Assembly: GCA_007125455.1 (NCBI GenBank) | Contig: SLDE01000209.1 | Coordinates: forward strand, 1-10,841 | DNA length: 10,841 bases | Direction: 5' to 3' | From: Ectothiorhodospiraceae bacterium | Lineage (GTDB): Bacteria; Pseudomonadota; Gammaproteobacteria; Thiohalomonadales; Thiohalomonadaceae | Part shown: positions 7,262 to 10,841 of the stretch, piece by piece | Layout: every line of letters starts with the position of its first letter | How positions within the stretch are numbered: position 1 is the stretch's first letter | The notes under the pieces: model-generated | The model's input: the letters and a program-made list of their open reading frames with translations, nothing else | Databases searched by the model: none | What the model was told of the DNA's origin: nothing | Position numbers and translations under genes: made by a program

Positions 7262-9861
7262 GGCGTTTTTCCGGCAGTTTGGTGCAGTAGTGCGGCCAAG
7301 GCCTCCAGCAGGTTGTCGCGCAGCTGGTGCAGGGTGCGAAGTTGCGCGGCTTCGCTATGCAAGGGGGCCTGCCGTAGCAGGGCTATCGCTTCTGCATGAA
7401 CCTGCTGGTGTAATTGCTGGATCTCTGCCATGGAGTGGTGGCGTCTGGCCTCCAGCTCGTGCAGATGGTGGTCGAGCCAGTTGCCGAAGCGGCACTGGTG
7501 GTGATCCAGCGGGGGCGGGCTGTCCTCCAGACCGTGCAGAGAGGCTTCCACCGCGTTGATCCAGGCACGGTGTTCTACTCCGGCATAGAGGATCGGCAGG
7601 TCGTCGTGGCTCAGTGGCTGGGTGGCACGCCATAGGGGATCGGGCTGCCAGCTGGCCAACCAGTTGGGCAGGGCCTCGGCAGGCATGGGATGGGCGATGC
7701 CATAGCCTTGGGCCAGCTCACAGCCCAGTTGCAGCAACAGCTCACCGTGCAGCAGTGTCTCCACCCCTTCGGCGATGGTCTTGCGGCGAAAGGCCCCGGC
7801 CAGCCCCAACACCCCTTCCAGTATGGCCAGATCGTCCGGGTCTTCCAGCATGTCGCGGATAAAGCTCTGATCGATCTTTAACACCTGGGCGGGTAGGCGT
7901 TTGAGGTAGGTCAGCGAGGCGTAGCCGGTACCAAAGTCGTCCAGCGCGAAGCCCACCCCCAGTTGGGTGCAGGCCCGCATCACGGCAGTGATACGGTTGA
8001 TGTCTTCCAGTGCGGTGCTCTCCAGCACTTCCAGCTCCAGGCTGCCCTCGGGCAGGTGAGGGTGGCTGGCGAGCTGTACTTGCAGGCGTTCAACAAAGTC
8101 ATCCTGCTCCATGTGCCAGGCCGAGATGTTGACGCTGATCGGCAGCCAGTGCCCCTGCTCCTGCCACTGTCGCGACTGATACAGCGCGCTGGCAATCACC
8201 CATTCGCCGATCTCGACATCCAGGCTGTGCCCCTCCACATCGGGCAGGAAGGTCAGCGGGGTGAGCAGGCCGCGTTCGGGGTGCTGCCAGCGGATCAATG
8301 CCTCCACACCGACTACCTCGCCAGTGTGCATATTCACCTTGGGCTGGTAGTAGAGCACGAATTCGTGTTGCTCCAGTGCCTCGCGGATACGCCCGATATT
8401 CTCGTGGTGGATGCGGATATCGCGATCCTGCGCGGCATCAAACAGGTGATAGCGGTTCTTGCCCGCCAGCTTGGCTTGATACATCGCCTGGTCTGCCTGG
8501 CGCAACAATTGATCCGGGTCGGCCCCGCCGCTGAGCGGGCAAAACGCCACCCCGATGCTGGCGGAGACACGCAGTTGCAGATGGTCGATCTGCAGGGGCT
8601 CATCGGCGGCGTTAAGTAGGGGGTTAAGCAGTGGCGTGATGGCCTCTTCGCTGGGGCCGCTAAGGATCGCGGCAAACTCATCCCCGCCCAGGCGGGTGAT
8701 GATGTCGTCGCCGCGCAGGCTGCGTTCCATGCGCCGAGCCACCTCAACCAACAGTCGATCCCCCACATCGTGGCCGTAACGATCGTTAATCGCCTTGAAA
8801 CCATCCAGGTCGATATAGGCAATAGCCACGCGCCTACCCCGCTGGTGCGCCTGCTCAATGCTTTGTCGCACCCGCTCGGCGAATTGGCTGCGGTTGGGCA
8901 GGCCGGTCAGGCTGTCGTAGCGGGCGGCATACTCGAGTTGTTGCTGATGGGCCTTGCGATCGGTGATGTCGATCGCCAGGGCGAAGATCACCTCCCGGTC
9001 GTGCCAGTGGCCACGGCGGGCATGTACCTCCTTGGGAAAGGCGGTGCCATCGGCCCGTTGACCCCAAAACTCGAAGGTCTGCGCCTCCCCGGCAAGTACC
9101 CGGGCATAGCGCTTTTGCAGCTCGGCCAGATCATTGCCCTGCGGGGCGGCGATATCGACAGGGCTTCTGCCGACAAACCACTCGCGGGGATGGCCATACA
9201 TGCGTTCGGCCCCCTTGTTGACGGTGATAAAGCGGCCATCGGTTTCCTGCACATAGATCGTCTCGTGCAGGCTGTCGAACAGGGCGCGGTAGGAGGCCTC
9301 GGTACGGCGCAACAGGTCTTCTTGCAGGCGCAGTTTTGCCTCGGTGCGACTACGTTGGATCTCGGCACTGAGCGACTCCACCAGCAGCGGTAGTAGTTGC
9401 CCAACCGGGTGATCCCCTTCCAGTGCTGTGGTCGATAGTGCCACCAGGATCCCCAGCGGGCGTCCATCGCGATCGCGCAGAGGCGCACCGACGTAGGCTT
9501 CCAGCCCCATTTCGGCCAACAGTGGGTCATCGGGAAAGTGATGCTGCACCCGCTTCGGATGGATGGCGTACTGCTGAGCGATCACATTGGCGCAGGGGGT
9601 GCCAGCCAGGGGGTAGGCAAACAACTCCATGGGGGCTCCCTGCCCCCAGCCAGCATGGATGCGAACCGACTTACTCGTGGGTTCGAGTAGGGCTGTGTAG
9701 ACATAATCGAGGCGGAGGTCGTCTGCCACATGGCGGCACACTGCCTGACAAAACTCGGTTCCTGTCAGTTGTGCCAGCGGGCCGGCCAGCATGCGCAGGG
9801 CACGCTCGGTGGGGGAGTTGCTCGCTGGCGTAGTCAGTGTTTTATTGGCCAAGCTCTGCAC
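7258..9861 (-). CDS. GAF-PAS-GGDEF-EAL cyclic-di-GMP protein with C-terminal zinc-binding CZB domain
   Basis: A soluble 867-residue protein (numbering from the GTG at 9861). It has GAF at about 19-168, a coiled linker, PAS at about 187-303, GGDEF at about 313-475, EAL at about 490-735, and CZB at about 760-850. Cyclase residues look intact: YIDLDGFKAIND, GGDEF at 392-396, and RGDD five residues before it as I-site. The EAL site is also intact: VEALIRW (EAL at 520-522), SVNIS, LDDFGTGYASL, LKIDQSF and IAEGVET. It may therefore make and hydrolyse c-di-GMP. The C-terminal module has the CZB pattern: H764 in EHRAWI, C790 in HHQCRFGNWL, and HxxxH at H818/H822. The frame is open to an ATG at 9972, but that would overlap the upstream EAL coding region by 131 bases. 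GTG 9861 has a GGAG site 7 bases upstream and only a 20-base overlap. Confidence 0.92.
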   Translation of the reverse strand: MQSLANKTLTTPASNSPTERALRMLAGPLAQLTGTEFCQAVCRHVADDLRLDYVYTALLEPTSKSVRIHAGWGQGAPMELFAYPLAGTPCANVIAQQYAIHPKRVQHHFPDDPLLAEMGLEAYVGAPLRDRDGRPLGILVALSTTALEGDHPVGQLLPLLVESLSAEIQRSRTEAKLRLQEDLLRRTEASYRALFDSLHETIYVQETDGRFITVNKGAERMYGHPREWFVGRSPVDIAAPQGNDLAELQKRYARVLAGEAQTFEFWGQRADGTAFPKEVHARRGHWHDREVIFALAIDITDRKAHQQQLEYAARYDSLTGLPNRSQFAERVRQSIEQAHQRGRRVAIAYIDLDGFKAINDRYGHDVGDRLLVEVARRMERSLRGDDIITRLGGDEFAAILSGPSEEAITPLLNPLLNAADEPLQIDHLQLRVSASIGVAFCPLSGGADPDQLLRQADQAMYQAKLAGKNRYHLFDAAQDRDIRIHHENIGRIREALEQHEFVLYYQPKVNMHTGEVVGVEALIRWQHPERGLLTPLTFLPDVEGHSLDVEIGEWVIASALYQSRQWQEQGHWLPISVNISAWHMEQDDFVERLQVQLASHPHLPEGSLELEVLESTALEDINRITAVMRACTQLGVGFALDDFGTGYASLTYLKRLPAQVLKIDQSFIRDMLEDPDDLAILEGVLGLAGAFRRKTIAEGVETLLHGELLLQLGCELAQGYGIAHPMPAEALPNWLASWQPDPLWRATQPLSHDDLPILYAGVEHRAWINAVEASLHGLEDSPPPLDHHQCRFGNWLDHHLHELEARRHHSMAEIQQLHQQVHAEAIALLRQAPLHSEAAQLRTLHQLRDNLLEALAALLHQTAGKTP

Positions 9862-10841
9862 ACAATTGCTCCAGGGTCGTTGGGCGAGCCAGATAGTATC
9901 CCTGTGCCAATGCACAACCGGCCTGTTTAAGGTGTTCATGTTGTTGCGCCGTTTCAATGCCCTCGGCCACAACGGTCAGGCCCAGGCCTTCTCCCAGGCC
10001 GATGATCGCAGTGATGATACAGGCGCTGCTGTTCGCGCAGGAGAGATCATTTACGAAGCTGCGATCGATCTTCAGGGTATTGACCGGGAACTGACGCAGG
10101 TAGGCCAGCGAAGAGTAACCCGTACCGAAATCATCAATGACCAGCGAAAAGCCCGCCGCGCGTAATTTGGCCAGGTGCTGCACGCTCACATCGGGGCTGC
10201 TCATCGCGGCCGTCTCGGTGATCTCCAGTTCAATATCCTCCGGCTTGACGCCCGCACCCCGCATGATGGCACTGACATCGCGCACAAAATCCGGATGACT
10301 GAGCTGCACCGCGGATATATTCACCGCCACCGGCACATCCAGCATGCCCTGCTCCCGCCAGCGCGCCACCTGTGCGCCTGCTTCAGCCAGCACCCAGCGG
10401 CCGATGCCCGCAATCAGGCCGGCCGCTTCAGCCACTGGCACAAATTCACCGGGCATCACCACCGCGCCCCCGCGGTTCCAGCGCAACAAGGCCTCCAGGC
10501 CAACAATCTCCCCGCTGCTCACGTTGACCTCGGGCTGATAAACCAGATACAGCTCGCGCCGTGCCAGCGCTTCACGCAAATCCTCTTCCATGCCCAGCTG
10601 CCGTGCCGCGGCGTCTCGCATGCTCTCGTCGAACCACACCACTCCGCTCCCATCGGGGTCGTTGAAACTCAGTGCCGACTGCACATTACGCACCAGCGCC
10701 TGTGCGCTGCCTGCATCCCGGGGAAACGTGCCGCACGCCACTTCGAACAGAAAATGGTACTCACGCCCCTCACTTTCCATAGGCTCGCGCAAGGCCTGCG
10801 CGAGTCGGTCAATCCAGTGCCTGGTTGCCGCAGAACTCAAC
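9842..10841 (-). CDS. EAL-domain c-di-GMP phosphodiesterase, 5' end outside the window (partial)
   Basis: The C-terminal 332 or so residues of a protein that continues past the right edge; no real start is visible (a TTG at 10840 is just the first readable codon). Visible residues 1-75 look like the tail of a GGDEF domain (VACGTFPRDAGSAQALVRNV, then VVWFDESM). The usual ADxAMYxAK motif is replaced by VQSALSFND, suggesting a degenerate cyclase module. From about residue 85 there is a complete EAL domain: LVYQPEVNVSSGEIVGLEALLRW, AVNISAVQL, ELEITETAAM, VIDDFGTGYSSL, LKIDRSFV and VVAEGIET. Metal-binding and catalytic residues all look present, so hydrolysis of c-di-GMP to pGpG is expected. It ends in TAA and overlaps the next gene by 20 bases. 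Upstream sensor domains, if any, are unseen. Confidence 0.9.
   Translation of the reverse strand, partial: LSSAATRHWIDRLAQALREPMESEGREYHFLFEVACGTFPRDAGSAQALVRNVQSALSFNDPDGSGVVWFDESMRDAAARQLGMEEDLREALARRELYLVYQPEVNVSSGEIVGLEALLRWNRGGAVVMPGEFVPVAEAAGLIAGIGRWVLAEAGAQVARWREQGMLDVPVAVNISAVQLSHPDFVRDVSAIMRGAGVKPEDIELEITETAAMSSPDVSVQHLAKLRAAGFSLVIDDFGTGYSSLAYLRQFPVNTLKIDRSFVNDLSCANSSACIITAIIGLGEGLGLTVVAEGIETAQQHEHLKQAGCALAQGYYLARPTTLEQLCAELGQ
9859..9872 (-). promoter_or_regulatory. Ribosome binding site supporting the GTG start at 9861
   Basis: On the - strand, GGAG (9872-9869) is followed by a 7-base spacer and then GTG (9861-9859). It lies inside the last codons of the upstream EAL gene, whose TAA is at 9844-9842. 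This suits translational coupling and decides the start of the GAF-PAS-GGDEF-EAL-CZB gene. TTG at 9852 and ATG at 9972 are less likely alternatives. Confidence 0.5.

Overview
The window looks like a GC-rich gammaproteobacterial chromosome. The best clue is the adjacent ubiE-ubiJ-ubiB trio preceded by a small DUF971 (GBBH-like N) gene, an order typical of gammaproteobacteria. Genus cannot be assigned from the sequence alone. I see no tRNA, rRNA, CRISPR array, insertion sequence or phage genes.

Layout. Positions 28-3452 (+ strand) form a compact housekeeping operon: DUF971 protein, UbiE, UbiJ and UbiB. These supply the shared C-methylation step of ubiquinone/menaquinone synthesis and two accessory factors of aerobic ubiquinone synthesis. 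ubiE/ubiJ and ubiJ/ubiB overlap by a few bases at their stop/start codons. A convergent intergenic gap (3453-3569) with a possible hairpin separates this operon from everything else, which is all on the - strand.

The - strand block reads from right to left. First come three consecutive cyclic-di-GMP genes. They are a GGDEF-EAL type protein cut by the right edge (9842-10841), a soluble GAF-PAS-GGDEF-EAL protein with a C-terminal zinc-binding CZB domain (7258-9861), and an exported/membrane sensor with two periplasmic solute-binding modules (NMT1-like and SBP_bac_3-like) joined to an intact GGDEF domain (4931-7261). The three overlap by 20 and 4 bases, so they are probably co-transcribed and translationally coupled. 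After a 78-base gap come an unrecognised 225-residue protein whose C-terminus resembles the end of an ATP-grasp fold (4175-4852) and a small exported histidine phosphatase (3570-4163), only 11 bases apart.

How they may work together (inference): the c-di-GMP cluster holds synthesis and degradation modules with different inputs in one transcript. The inputs are a periplasmic ligand for the membrane cyclase, and a GAF/PAS ligand plus zinc for the bifunctional protein. The most interesting items are the CZB domain at the C-terminal end of a GGDEF-EAL protein, the doubled binding module on the membrane cyclase, and the unrecognised ATP-grasp-like protein next to an exported phosphatase.
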